A stretch of DNA of 64,000 nucleotides from NCBI GenBank assembly GCA_947581795.1, contig CANPVS010000001.1, forward strand, positions 124,001-188,000. The letters are read 5' to 3'. The number at the start of each line of letters is the position of its first letter. Within the stretch, counting starts at the first letter, position 1. The position numbers and the translations under genes were made by a program. This DNA is from an uncultured Oscillospiraceae bacterium (GTDB lineage Bacteria > Bacillota > Clostridia > Oscillospirales > Oscillospiraceae). Shown here piece after piece: positions 6,725-14,620 of the stretch. Under the pieces are notes generated by a model. It was not told the DNA's origin, ran no database searches, and saw only the letters and a program-made list of their open reading frames with translations.

Positions 6725-7954
6725 TCACATGATCGCCTGACCCTGCATGAACCAATAATTGCAGGCGAGGAAGAATATTAGCTCGGCCAGCAGGAGCAGC
6801 GCCCGGATACAGGGGTTCTTGAGCCGGCCCACGCACAGGTAGAGGGGCAGGCAGCCCAGCATGTACCGGCCGCCGCTGATAAGCCAGCCGGCGGTATAGC
6901 ACATGCCCAGGTATGCCGTGCCGTAGAGGATGTAAGCGTTGTCCAGCTCCCGGCGCCAGCCCGCAATGAGGAGCGCGGCGGCCAGGAAGTAGAGGACCGC
7001 CTGGGGCCAGTAGATCCAGTTGGCCAGGTCGGGGTACTTCACGCCCATGGTGAACTGCTGGGCCAGGGTGTCCCCCAGCCACTGGACGGACTGGTACCAG
7101 GGGGCGGCGGCCTCATAGCCCTGGAAGGCGAAGAAGCTGCCGCACACGGCCTTGTTGATGTAAAGATATATGCCGAAGCCCAGGATGGGGCCCGCCAGGG
7201 CCAGCATCCGGGGCGGCCATTTTTTATCTTCGCGGGCCGCCCGCCAGGCGCAGTAGACCCCGGGGAGGAGAAGGAGCATGCCCTGGATGCGGGTCAGGGC
7301 GCAGAGAAAGCCCACGCATCCCGCCTCCAGCCACCGCCGCTCCCGGAGGAAGTACAGGCACGACACGGTCAGCAGCAGGAAGAGGCCCTCGGTGAACACG
7401 CCTTGGGCGAAGAAACCGAAGGGGTAGAGCCAGTAAGCGAGGAGCGCCGCGCCCGGGTGGGCGCACTCTTTTTTTGCCAGCTTCGCCAAGAGCACGGCGG
7501 AAAAACCGTAGCACACCTGGGAGATGAGCATGGCCGCCAAGGGCAGTCGGCCGCCCAGGAGGGCGCCCACGAAGCGGATGGTCAGGGGGTACAGGGGATA
7601 GAACACGATGGCGTTGGCCATGTCTCCCGTGGGGACATAGCCGTTTTCAGCGATGAAGAGGTAATAGGTGGCGTCGCCGGCCTTGGTGAATCGGGCCCAG
7701 TAGTGGACGAAAAAACCGGCGGCGGTGTGGTTCAGAGCCACGTAGGCGGCGAAGGAGCCCAGCCACAGGACGGCGAGAGAGGCGGGAAAGATACACCACC
7801 AGGGCCAGTTGACGGGGCTGGCCTTCTCCGGCAGGGGGCGGAGGGCCGGGGCTTTCAGCTCCACGCCCAGAAGCTCCCGGAGAGCGCGGATGGCCAGCAG
7901 GGCGAGCAGCGCCAGCATGAGAGCGCTGGACGACAGCCAGAGTATCAGTCGCAT
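6725..7954 (-). CDS. PIG-V-like (GT-C) membrane mannosyltransferase
   Basis: This 409-aa polytopic protein has about 9-10 membrane segments. It carries the PIG-V/mannosyltransferase-II signature: a loop with DATYYLFIAENGY and FYPLYPLTIR, where the Asp is the expected catalytic residue of GT-C enzymes. Bacterial members transfer mannose or another sugar from a polyprenyl-phosphate donor on the outer face of the membrane. It is the last gene of a five-gene operon with BlaI, BlaR1, another GT-C-like protein and an acyltransferase, implying a job in decorating a wall polymer, lipid or protein. Donor and acceptor are unknown. Confidence 0.75.
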   Translation of the reverse strand: MRLILWLSSSALMLALLALLAIRALRELLGVELKAPALRPLPEKASPVNWPWWCIFPASLAVLWLGSFAAYVALNHTAAGFFVHYWARFTKAGDATYYLFIAENGYVPTGDMANAIVFYPLYPLTIRFVGALLGGRLPLAAMLISQVCYGFSAVLLAKLAKKECAHPGAALLAYWLYPFGFFAQGVFTEGLFLLLTVSCLYFLRERRWLEAGCVGFLCALTRIQGMLLLLPGVYCAWRAAREDKKWPPRMLALAGPILGFGIYLYINKAVCGSFFAFQGYEAAAPWYQSVQWLGDTLAQQFTMGVKYPDLANWIYWPQAVLYFLAAALLIAGWRRELDNAYILYGTAYLGMCYTAGWLISGGRYMLGCLPLYLCVGRLKNPCIRALLLLAELIFFLACNYWFMQGQAIM

Positions 7955-7979
7955 AAATGACCTCCCAAGGAAAGGCGGC

Positions 7980-9119
7980 TCAGGTAACGGTCGGGGCGCG
8001 GTCCCGGTTCAGCCGGCGCAGGAGTTTGTCCAGATACTTGTAGAATAGCTCCAGCAGCACCGACGAGCCCAGGGACAGGGCCAGGAGAATGGCCAGGTCG
8101 ATCCACACGCAGCGGGTGCAGTAGACCAGCTTGGCGGGGCCCAGGAAGTAATAGCAGAAGAAGGTGTGGATGAGCCAGATGTTGGTGCTGTGTTGGCCCA
8201 GGAAGGCGAAGACGAGCTTGAGGCCGCGGAGGCTGTCGAAGAAGGCGGAGAGGAACACTGCCAGGGCGGGCACCAGGACCACGTCGGCGTTGGCCATGTC
8301 CGTCACCACGTAGGCCCGGCAGAAGAGCACCGCCGCCGCGCCTGCAAAGGCGGTCAGGGGCCGCAGCCACACCGGCATCCGGACGCAGAGGCGGTCCTTC
8401 AGGGCGGCGAGCAGATCATATTTGGCGAAGACGACGCCGGAAAAGAAGGCGGGAGCGTATTTGTTCAGTTCGAAGAAGCGGTAGTAGTAGAGGTTGGAAC
8501 TGAGGCCCGCCAGGGCGGGAATTTTGGCCAGCCCCGGCGCCACGGCCTGGGACAGGATGTCGATGCCAAACACCAAAAAGACGTCCCGGAGGAGGCTGGC
8601 GCGCTTTTCTGTGGCGTGGCAGAAGAGACATCCCAGGGGCAGCACGCACAAATAGGCGCCAAAGAACCACCACTCGCTGTTGAAGGTGGCCTTGTAGCCG
8701 GTGAAGTTGCCCGCCAGGTCGATGAGCAGCTGCTTGGCGGAGGTGAACTGGAACCGGACGCAGAAGGGGCGGAGCGCATCCGTGCCGTCGGCGAAAAAGA
8801 GGAGACCGATCGGGACGAAGATGACGAATACCTTCCAATATTTCCGGTAGAGGCTCGCAATGGCGTCCAGCAGCCGGAAGGAGCCGGCCTGCCGGCGCTT
8901 ATAGAGGCCGTAGCCGCCCAGGAAGAAAAACAGGGGCACGCATACCAGCGCGTTCAGCGCCAGCTCTCCCAGCCAGCCCTTCTCCACGAAGCCGGGGATC
9001 AGGGAGACGAACCCGGGAAAGTTCAATGGCCAGCGGTCGCCGGTATAGGCCAGGTGGTGCAGCAGCATGAAGAGGATGGCCGCGCCCTTCAGGGCCTTCG
9101 TGTCCTGCCGTGTGAACAT
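7980..9119 (-). CDS. Acyltransferase-3 family membrane protein
   Basis: The 379-aa protein begins MFTRQDTKALKGAAILFMLL and continues HHLAYTGDRW, the helix-1 His motif typical of the acyltransferase-3 (OafA/NodX-like) family. About ten membrane helices follow, with 'PLFFFLGGYGLYKRRQ' and 'GQHSTNIWLIHTFF' as family landmarks. Such enzymes move acetyl or other acyl groups across the membrane onto surface glycans. It lies 15 nt after the upstream glycosyltransferase and 25 nt before the PIG-V-like gene, in one operon. Acyl donor and acceptor unknown. Confidence 0.8.
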   Translation of the reverse strand: MFTRQDTKALKGAAILFMLLHHLAYTGDRWPLNFPGFVSLIPGFVEKGWLGELALNALVCVPLFFFLGGYGLYKRRQAGSFRLLDAIASLYRKYWKVFVIFVPIGLLFFADGTDALRPFCVRFQFTSAKQLLIDLAGNFTGYKATFNSEWWFFGAYLCVLPLGCLFCHATEKRASLLRDVFLVFGIDILSQAVAPGLAKIPALAGLSSNLYYYRFFELNKYAPAFFSGVVFAKYDLLAALKDRLCVRMPVWLRPLTAFAGAAAVLFCRAYVVTDMANADVVLVPALAVFLSAFFDSLRGLKLVFAFLGQHSTNIWLIHTFFCYYFLGPAKLVYCTRCVWIDLAILLALSLGSSVLLELFYKYLDKLLRRLNRDRAPTVT

Positions 9120-9134
9120 ATCCCGCGCCTCCTC

Positions 9135-10361
9135 TCAGGTGTTGAAGTACATGTGCATGGCCCCGTAGACGTTGAACGCAACGGCGAGACCGCCGACGAG
9201 AAGCTCCCAGGTGGCCGGGCGCTTCGTCCCCCGCCTGGCCAGGAACATATAGGCGAAGGGCAGCATGTCGCAGGTGTAGCGGGCGCCGAACTGCCAGGCG
9301 CCCAGGGTCCGGTGCATACAGGTGAGCAGAAGCTCCAGGAGCATCCCCGCGGCCAGAAGGATATCCCCAAAGGCCAGATCCTTTTTGACCGCCAAGATCA
9401 GAAAACGGATGAGGTAGATGAGGAACAGGGGATTGGCGACATAGAACATGAACCCCTGGAAGAGGGGGATGTCCAAAAGCCCGTCCTGAAAGCGGATGGG
9501 CTCGAAGAGCAGCCGCTTCAGGTTCGGCCAGAGGTAGCTTATGTGGAACTGGCCGTGCTCGGCCCGCATGAACTCGGGGAGATAGTTGTGACCGAATTCC
9601 AGGGGGTCATGGAAGCGGACGAAATTGTAGGCCATGTAGCATGCGCCGATGAGGATGGGCCCGACGACGCATTTCCACTGGGCCAGGCAGCTTTTGAAAA
9701 AGCCGCCGTGCTGTTCCCGCTCCTCCCAGGCGAAGGCGAGGGCGAAGACGGGCAGGAAGATGGCGCTGAGAGGCCGGCAGCCCACCGCCAGGGCCAGGAA
9801 GGTGGTGGAGAGGGCCTTTCTGCTCTTCAAGGCGCAAAGCACCGCCGCGAGACACATCACCATGTTGAGGGCCTGGGCCTGGAACCACACGCCGGCGTTG
9901 GTGGTCATCCACATCATGTTGCTGCCCCAGACGCACACCAGCGCCCAGAAGGCGGAGATCCGGGGGCTCCGGCCCACCGTAAGCATGATTTCATAGGCCA
10001 GGGCAGCGGCGATCAGGCCGTAGCAGCCGATGATCACGTTGTTGGGCGTCTCCAGGCCGAACAGCGCCACGAAGGGCAGCATAAGCACCGAGGGCAGCGG
10101 TGGGAAGGACACATAGTACCGGCCCTGGTAGATGGCCAGTTCCAGGTAGGTGTAGTTCTCCGGGTCGGCCACGTAGGTCCGGCCCTGGAGCCAGTTCCAG
10201 GCCTGGAGAGAGTAGCTGTCCCAGTACTGATGCTGGAACAGCGTCCCGCCCATGAGGTCACTCAAAAGGAAATATCCCAGCCCCATCACGGCCAGCAGCG
10301 CCAGGAGTGTGCGGCTCCGCTCGGGGAAGGCTTTGTTCAGTTTGTTCGTTTCCATAGGCAT
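9135..10361 (-). CDS. Polytopic GT-C-like glycosyltransferase
   Basis: The 408-aa product (MPMETNKLNKAFPER start) has about ten hydrophobic helices. The first extracellular loop contains QYWDSYSLQAWNWLQGR and a YYVSFPPLPSVLMLP segment, reminiscent of ArnT/PMT-type GT-C enzymes that use lipid-linked sugars. The start at 10361 is 1 nt after the blaR1 stop, so translation is probably coupled; no separate strong ribosome site is visible, and Met at 10355 is an alternative. The gene is the third in the blaI operon. The assignment to GT-C rests on topology and loop motifs. Confidence 0.6.
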   Translation of the reverse strand: MPMETNKLNKAFPERSRTLLALLAVMGLGYFLLSDLMGGTLFQHQYWDSYSLQAWNWLQGRTYVADPENYTYLELAIYQGRYYVSFPPLPSVLMLPFVALFGLETPNNVIIGCYGLIAAALAYEIMLTVGRSPRISAFWALVCVWGSNMMWMTTNAGVWFQAQALNMVMCLAAVLCALKSRKALSTTFLALAVGCRPLSAIFLPVFALAFAWEEREQHGGFFKSCLAQWKCVVGPILIGACYMAYNFVRFHDPLEFGHNYLPEFMRAEHGQFHISYLWPNLKRLLFEPIRFQDGLLDIPLFQGFMFYVANPLFLIYLIRFLILAVKKDLAFGDILLAAGMLLELLLTCMHRTLGAWQFGARYTCDMLPFAYMFLARRGTKRPATWELLVGGLAVAFNVYGAMHMYFNT

Positions 10362-10362
10362 T

Positions 10363-11775
10363 TCAAGAGAATAGTGAGCCGCTGTCGGCGGGCTCGGGCG
10401 CCGGGGTCGCCGGCGAAGTGGGCGTGAGGGGGTCCGGGCCATCATGGACAGGCGTGGGGAGCGTCTCGGCCGTCCAGAGGACGGGAGAGGGCGTGGGCTC
10501 GGCGGGGATATTATCTGGCGTGGGGAGCGGGTGTTCTTCCTCCGTGTCCGGCGTGGGGACCGGCTCCGCCTCCATGGGGGCGGGGGTGCTCCCCGGGGGC
10601 GGCGTGGGCGTGACCGGGTCGGGGTCCGTCACGGCTGGCTCCTCCGTCACAGGCCGGGGCGTGGACGGGGCCCATACCAAGGCCTGATAGACCTGCGCCG
10701 GGGGCGCGGGTGAGGCTGTGGGGAGCACCGGGGCGGAGGGCTCCGGCGTGGGGAAAACCGTCTCGCGGACGGGTTCTGCCGTGGGATCAGGGGCGACGAG
10801 CAAGTCGGTTTCCTGGGGCGGCGGAGTGGGCGCCGCGTACAGGGCGGAGACAGGATGCGGGGACCAGTGCTCCGATTCCGGATGGGCGGCGTTTTCCGCC
10901 GCGGCGGCGAACACCGTGGCGGAGGAGAGCACCAGCGCTGCGGCCAGCGCCACGCTCACGTCCCCGGCGGGGCGAAAGCGCATGATCTGGCGTATCCGCT
11001 CCCGGACAGCCATGGCCCCGAAGCCGCTGAGCAGCGGGTCCGGCGCACGGCGCTCCTCCATGGCGATGAGCGCCATGGCATAGGAGGCACGGCCGTCCCG
11101 TGTCCGGCGGAGGACCGCCTCGTCGCAGGTAAGCTCTATGTCCCGGCCCGCCAGGATATACATGACCCAGGCCAGGGGGTTGAACCAGTGCAGGCACAAA
11201 GCCAGAGCCAGCAGATATTTGAAGGGGATATGCCCCCGGCGGATATGAGTCAGCTCGTGGGCCAGGATGTAGCCCAACTGCCGCCGGTCCCGGCGGTCCA
11301 GATCGGAGGGAAGCAATATCACCGGCCGGAAAAAGCCGTAGGTCAGGGGCGTGCCCAGACCCTGGCACAGACGGACGGACACAGTCCGATGGGGTACCAG
11401 GCCGCGACACAGCCGTTCCACGCCCGGGTCATGGAGGGGCAGAGCCTCCCGGTAGCGGCGAAGGCTCATAAGGTGGCCCCGCAGGAGCCACCCGGCGCAG
11501 ACCGCCGCGCCGGCCAGCCACAGGACCGTCGCCCAGGGGAAACGGGCCGCCGCTGGAGCAGGGGCCGCCTGGGCCACAGCGCGGTACACCGCGGACACCG
11601 GCGCCGCCGGGGCGGGCACGGTGAGGCTGAGGGGCAGGACCATCCGCGCCGCCGCCACCAGCCACAGCGCCGTGAAGGTCCGCTTGGGCAGCCGCTCCAG
11701 GGCCAGGGCCCGCAGAAGCGCCGTGAAGGCGATGAGTACTGAGGCGTGGGCCGTCATCTCCAGGAGCGTGGTCAT
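10363..11775 (-). CDS. BlaR1/MecR1-type M56 metallopeptidase with Pro/Thr-rich tail, no penicillin sensor
   Basis: The 470-aa protein has N-terminal membrane helices, then a cytoplasmic gluzincin domain with HELTH (173-177) and the downstream ELTCDEA (214-220), the M56 zinc-site pattern. It ends with a membrane helix at about 273-290. The usual extracellular penicillin-binding sensor domain is absent; instead there are about 180 residues rich in Pro, Thr and Glu. In the family, signal reception triggers cleavage of the BlaI-type repressor. Here the signal cannot be a beta-lactam bound by the classic sensor. The gene overlaps blaI by 4 nt (ATGA) and is followed directly by envelope-modifying genes. 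Confidence 0.9.
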   Translation of the reverse strand: MTTLLEMTAHASVLIAFTALLRALALERLPKRTFTALWLVAAARMVLPLSLTVPAPAAPVSAVYRAVAQAAPAPAAARFPWATVLWLAGAAVCAGWLLRGHLMSLRRYREALPLHDPGVERLCRGLVPHRTVSVRLCQGLGTPLTYGFFRPVILLPSDLDRRDRRQLGYILAHELTHIRRGHIPFKYLLALALCLHWFNPLAWVMYILAGRDIELTCDEAVLRRTRDGRASYAMALIAMEERRAPDPLLSGFGAMAVRERIRQIMRFRPAGDVSVALAAALVLSSATVFAAAAENAAHPESEHWSPHPVSALYAAPTPPPQETDLLVAPDPTAEPVRETVFPTPEPSAPVLPTASPAPPAQVYQALVWAPSTPRPVTEEPAVTDPDPVTPTPPPGSTPAPMEAEPVPTPDTEEEHPLPTPDNIPAEPTPSPVLWTAETLPTPVHDGPDPLTPTSPATPAPEPADSGSLFS

Positions 11776-12128
11776 TTTAAGTCCTCCACCAGCTTTTTGA
11801 GGCCGTCGATCTCCTCCCGGCTCAGGCGTTTGCGGCCCAACAGGGAGGCCACCAGCCGGTCCGCCGCCCCGCCGTACATCTTATCCACCAGCTCGTCGGT
11901 GGCGTAGGCCTGAGCCTCCTCCCGGCTGACCAGGGCGTGGCAGAGAAAGCCCGGCTCGGAGCGGGCAACGGCTCCCTTGTCCAGGCACTTCTTGATGACT
12001 GTGTAGGTGGTGGTCTTGGACCAGCCCACCTGCTCGCCCAGGACCTGGGCGATGGTCTTGGCGCTGGCGTCGCCCCGGTCCCACAGGACCTCCATCACCC
12101 GCAGCTCTGAATCGAACAGCGTTATCAT
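11772..12128 (-). CDS. blaI: BlaI/MecI family repressor
   Basis: This 118-aa winged-helix protein begins MITLFDSELRVMEVLWDRGD and contains SAKTIAQVLGEQVGWSKTTT as the recognition helix region, plus a C-terminal dimerisation helix (VDKMYGGAADRLVASLLG), standard for BlaI/MecI. Met at 12128 is preferred because GGAAGG lies 9 nt upstream; the Met at 12134 is only 3 nt from it. Family members repress their own operon and are cleaved by the partner M56 peptidase. Two dyads in the promoter region are its likely operators. Confidence 0.9.
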   Translation of the reverse strand: MITLFDSELRVMEVLWDRGDASAKTIAQVLGEQVGWSKTTTYTVIKKCLDKGAVARSEPGFLCHALVSREEAQAYATDELVDKMYGGAADRLVASLLGRKRLSREEIDGLKKLVEDLK

Positions 12129-12144
12129 AGACATGACCTTCCAT

Positions 12145-12199
12145 TTCTATCCAAATAGAATCATATCTATATTCTATGCTGGTAGAAGCTGTTTGTCAA
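12145..12199 (-). promoter_or_regulatory. blaI operon promoter with two dyad operators
   Basis: On the minus strand TTGACA (12194-12199), a 17-nt spacer and TAGAAT (12171-12176) make a near-consensus sigma-A promoter. Two inverted repeats of the form TTCTAT-N4-ATAGAA occur: 12145-12160 is perfect and 12172-12187 has one mismatch. The upstream one covers the -10 element and spacer and the other lies just past the start site; their centres are 27 bp apart. This is the expected layout for BlaI autorepression. Confidence 0.8.
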
Positions 12200-12228
12200 G
12201 AAGAAACGCCGCCCTCCCGGGCGGCGGA
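12200..12228 (-). terminator. Terminator after the DUF4173 gene
   Basis: Minus-strand CCGCCGCCC-GGGA-GGGCGGCG is followed by TTTCTTCTT. It separates the DUF4173 operon from the blaI promoter. Confidence 0.75.
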
Positions 12229-12232
12229 ATTC

Positions 12233-13690
12233 TTATTTTGCGGCAAGGCAGGCGCTGAGGCCCCGGTGAGTCCAGGGGATATCCCGGTGCGTGGCCTCCA
12301 GCCGGGCGATGGCGTCGTCCAGGTCAGGGTCCGCGCAGCCCGCCGCCTTCAGGTCCCGTAGGGCGGGAAGGGCATTGGCGGAGAGGGAGGATAAATATGT
12401 TATGTCTACTTCTTTCAACTGTCCGGACAGGTAGTGGTCCACATTATAATTGGTAATGACGCGGCCTGGTCCGACAAGGCACAGCAGGCACCACAGAGCC
12501 AGGGCGAAACCGCCCGCCGCCCGGAAGAAGTTAAAATCGGGGCGGTACAGCTTCCACACCGCCGCCAGGATGCAGAAGGCGATGACGGCCATGGCCCAGA
12601 GGGTGGCCAGGCGCAGCACGCTCAGGCCGTAAACATGGATATAGAGCTGCATCCGCCGGAAGGCGGAGGCCAATATCACGGCGGTCAGGGCCAGCAGAAG
12701 CCCCAGCAGCGCCCGCAGAAGTTTCCCGCCGGGGGAGGCAAAGCGGGCCTTGTCCGCGGCCAGCAGGCACAGGGTCATGTTGATGGCCGCCACAGCCACC
12801 AATTGGAAGAATCCCGAGCGGGCGTATTCCGCCCAGCCCCCGGCCATGGCCGCCTCCGACCCACCGCCGAAGAGGTATTTTATCTGGATATAGCAGAAAA
12901 TTATGTAAACCATATCCAGTAATCCAATCACCGGCAGGAACAGTGCCGCCCGGCGAGGCTTGGGAGAAGGGGTTTCCTCTCCAGGCGCGGGGGCCTCCCG
13001 GATGTAATAGAGGGCCGAAGCCAGGCCCAGCGCCAGGGGCAGCACCCGCACTGCCCGCATGACGGCGTCCTCCGGCAGGGCGGACAGGTCCAGCCGGGCG
13101 AAGAGGCCGCCGAACACCGCGTCCGCGCTGGCGAGAAGCCATAGGACTACCCCCAGCATCGGAACGGCGATCAGCAGGCCCAGAGCGGCCTGGCCCAGCC
13201 GCCGCTTGCCGCCATGGAACGCCCGGCCCAGGGCCCGGAAGGGGCAGCCCAGGCGGCCGAAGAAGGCGATGAAGCTGAGGAACGCCGTGGCCAATAGGGC
13301 ACTGGCCCGGCCGGGGGCCAGTTGGCCGGACAGGGCAAAGGTGGCCATGGCGGCGGTGAGGAGGATGGTAAAGCAGTTTATCAGCGTGAACCAGTTTGAA
13401 TCGTACAGCGCCGCGCTCACGCCCAGGGCCAGGGCCGCCGCCGTGCAGAAGACGCTCCCGGCATTGATATGTGCCTTGCGGCCCAGGACGAGAAATACCG
13501 CCGCGAAGTGGACCGCCACCAGGACCAGCACTCCCAGGTGGGGCAGGCCGAAGTCCACCAGCCGCCCCGGGTCGAAGCAGGTCCAGAACAGCCACGCCAG
13601 GCCCAGCGCCAGGGCAGGGATGGCCCCGTCACGCCAGGTCAGGGGCGGAGTATTAGTTTCCATAATGTTGCTCTTTGCTGTCTCGTCCAC
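12233..13690 (-). CDS. DUF4173-domain polytopic membrane protein
   Basis: This 485-aa protein has roughly twelve membrane helices and ends with a soluble motif (NYNVDHYLSGQLKEVDITYL followed by ALPALRDL) seen in DUF4173 proteins. A GTG start at 13690 has GGGAGG 8 nt upstream. It is the last gene of a three-gene operon (DUF2975, HTH regulator, DUF4173) with a 3-nt gap after the regulator. No biochemical role is known; a link to membrane or cell-size adjustment is only guesswork. Confidence 0.75.
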   Translation of the reverse strand: MDETAKSNIMETNTPPLTWRDGAIPALALGLAWLFWTCFDPGRLVDFGLPHLGVLVLVAVHFAAVFLVLGRKAHINAGSVFCTAAALALGVSAALYDSNWFTLINCFTILLTAAMATFALSGQLAPGRASALLATAFLSFIAFFGRLGCPFRALGRAFHGGKRRLGQAALGLLIAVPMLGVVLWLLASADAVFGGLFARLDLSALPEDAVMRAVRVLPLALGLASALYYIREAPAPGEETPSPKPRRAALFLPVIGLLDMVYIIFCYIQIKYLFGGGSEAAMAGGWAEYARSGFFQLVAVAAINMTLCLLAADKARFASPGGKLLRALLGLLLALTAVILASAFRRMQLYIHVYGLSVLRLATLWAMAVIAFCILAAVWKLYRPDFNFFRAAGGFALALWCLLCLVGPGRVITNYNVDHYLSGQLKEVDITYLSSLSANALPALRDLKAAGCADPDLDDAIARLEATHRDIPWTHRGLSACLAAK

Positions 13691-13693
13691 CGC

Positions 13694-13897
13694 TCATTCC
13701 TCCCGGAATTCCAGGATGTCCCCGGGCTGACAGTCCAGAGCCCGGCAGATGGCGTCCAGGGTGGAAAACCGCACAGCCTTGGCCTTTCCCGTCTTGAGGA
13801 CGGAGAGATTGGCGATGGTGAGGCCCACCCGCTCCGCCAGCTGGGTGAGGCTCATGTGCCGCTTGGCAAGCATCACATCTAAGTTTACATAAATCAT
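13694..13897 (-). CDS. XRE/Cro-type HTH regulator (YozG-like)
   Basis: A 67-aa single-domain HTH protein: MLAKRHMSLTQLAERVGLTI, then ANLSVLKTGKAKAVRFSTLD and AICRALDCQPGDILEF. This is the compact regulator usually encoded next to DUF2975 membrane proteins. It is cotranscribed with the DUF2975 gene upstream (10-nt gap) and DUF4173 downstream. An 8-bp perfect palindrome in the operon promoter (14438-14455) is a candidate operator, suggesting autoregulation. Confidence 0.85.
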   Translation of the reverse strand: MIYVNLDVMLAKRHMSLTQLAERVGLTIANLSVLKTGKAKAVRFSTLDAICRALDCQPGDILEFREE

Positions 13898-13907
13898 AAC
13901 TTCGCCC

Positions 13908-14387
13908 TCATATGGTCAGGTCGTTCTCGTCCTGCAGGTCGGCGGCCTTCAATGTCAGGTGGCTCAGCGCCGCCGCGGCGGCGGTGGCGGTCACGCCTAT
14001 CACGGCGACGACCAGCAGGAGTACGTAGAACCACTCGCTGCCATTGGCGAAGGGTATGCCGTCCCGGAAATAGGCGTAAAGGCCCCACAGGATGACCAGC
14101 ACCGTGTCCGTCAGGGCGCAGAGACTGATGCGCCGGAGGCCTTTGGCGTTCTCCACGCAGAAGCTGTTGTTTTTGCCGATGCGGGCCAGAATGCGCCAGG
14201 CGTCGATCATGGAGATCAGCACCGGTATCAGCAGGCAGAAACGCAGCAGGCATACCGGCCGATCCCAGCCTGGCTCGATGAAAGACAGGATGAATTCCTT
14301 TCCGAACCAGTAGAGGAAGAAAAGCCACACCGCACCGCACAGGACCACCACGGCGCGCAGGAGAATGGAGAGTTCTTTCTGTTTCAT
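13908..14387 (-). CDS. DUF2975 membrane protein
   Basis: A 159-aa protein with four membrane helices and the internal segment FCVENAKGLRRISLCAL, typical of DUF2975 ('F...N...LR.I..'). DUF2975 proteins are nearly always paired with a small HTH regulator, as here, and may modulate it at the membrane. First gene of its operon; the start is preceded by GGAGGTG. Specific function unknown. Confidence 0.85.
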   Translation of the reverse strand: MKQKELSILLRAVVVLCGAVWLFFLYWFGKEFILSFIEPGWDRPVCLLRFCLLIPVLISMIDAWRILARIGKNNSFCVENAKGLRRISLCALTDTVLVILWGLYAYFRDGIPFANGSEWFYVLLLVVAVIGVTATAAAAALSHLTLKAADLQDENDLTI

Positions 14388-14412
14388 GGTAAATCACCTC
14401 CGATGTGGCATC

Positions 14413-14455
14413 AGGATAGCATGGATATTACCGAATGTCAATAAAAATTTATTGA
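14413..14455 (-). promoter_or_regulatory. Promoter and palindromic operator of the DUF2975-HTH-DUF4173 operon
   Basis: Minus-strand TTGACA (14436-14441), 17-nt spacer, TATCCT (14413-14418). A perfect 8-bp inverted repeat, TCAATAAA-AA-TTTATTGA (14438-14455), overlaps the -35 box. A bound repressor would block polymerase; the HTH protein of the operon is the natural candidate. Confidence 0.65.
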
Positions 14456-14492
14456 TTTTCGATAAAAATGGAAGCAGAGGAGTAAATAATAA

Positions 14493-14603
14493 GCCTCCCT
14501 CTGACGAGGGAGGTGGCGCGGCGCAGCCGCGACGAAGGGAGAGAATTTAATATCTCTCCCCCAGTCTCGCTGTCGCTCGACAGCCCCCTCGTCAGAGGGG
14601 GCC
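14493..14603. repeat. Family A palindromic repeat, copy A2
   Basis: Terminal inverted ends GCCTCCCTCTGACGAGGG and CCCTCGTCAGAGGGGGCC surround a GGCGCGGCGCAGCC core, GGGAGAGA and its inverse TCTCTCCC. No coding capacity. Same family as 17528, 25686 and 36671. With flanking A+T-rich sequence it fills the 14388-14620 gap. Confidence 0.8.
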
Positions 14604-14620
14604 GAATAATGGGGTGCGGT

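Noticed and set aside
8166-10427. Long plus-strand open frame opposite the acyltransferase and GT-C-like genes
   Set aside because: The product is Gly/Glu/His-rich without domain motifs. The minus-strand genes have coherent membrane topology and a single promoter-terminator unit.
10363-11775. Beta-lactam resistance locus
   Set aside because: No beta-lactamase or PBP2a-like gene is in the operon, and the peptidase lacks the penicillin-binding sensor domain.
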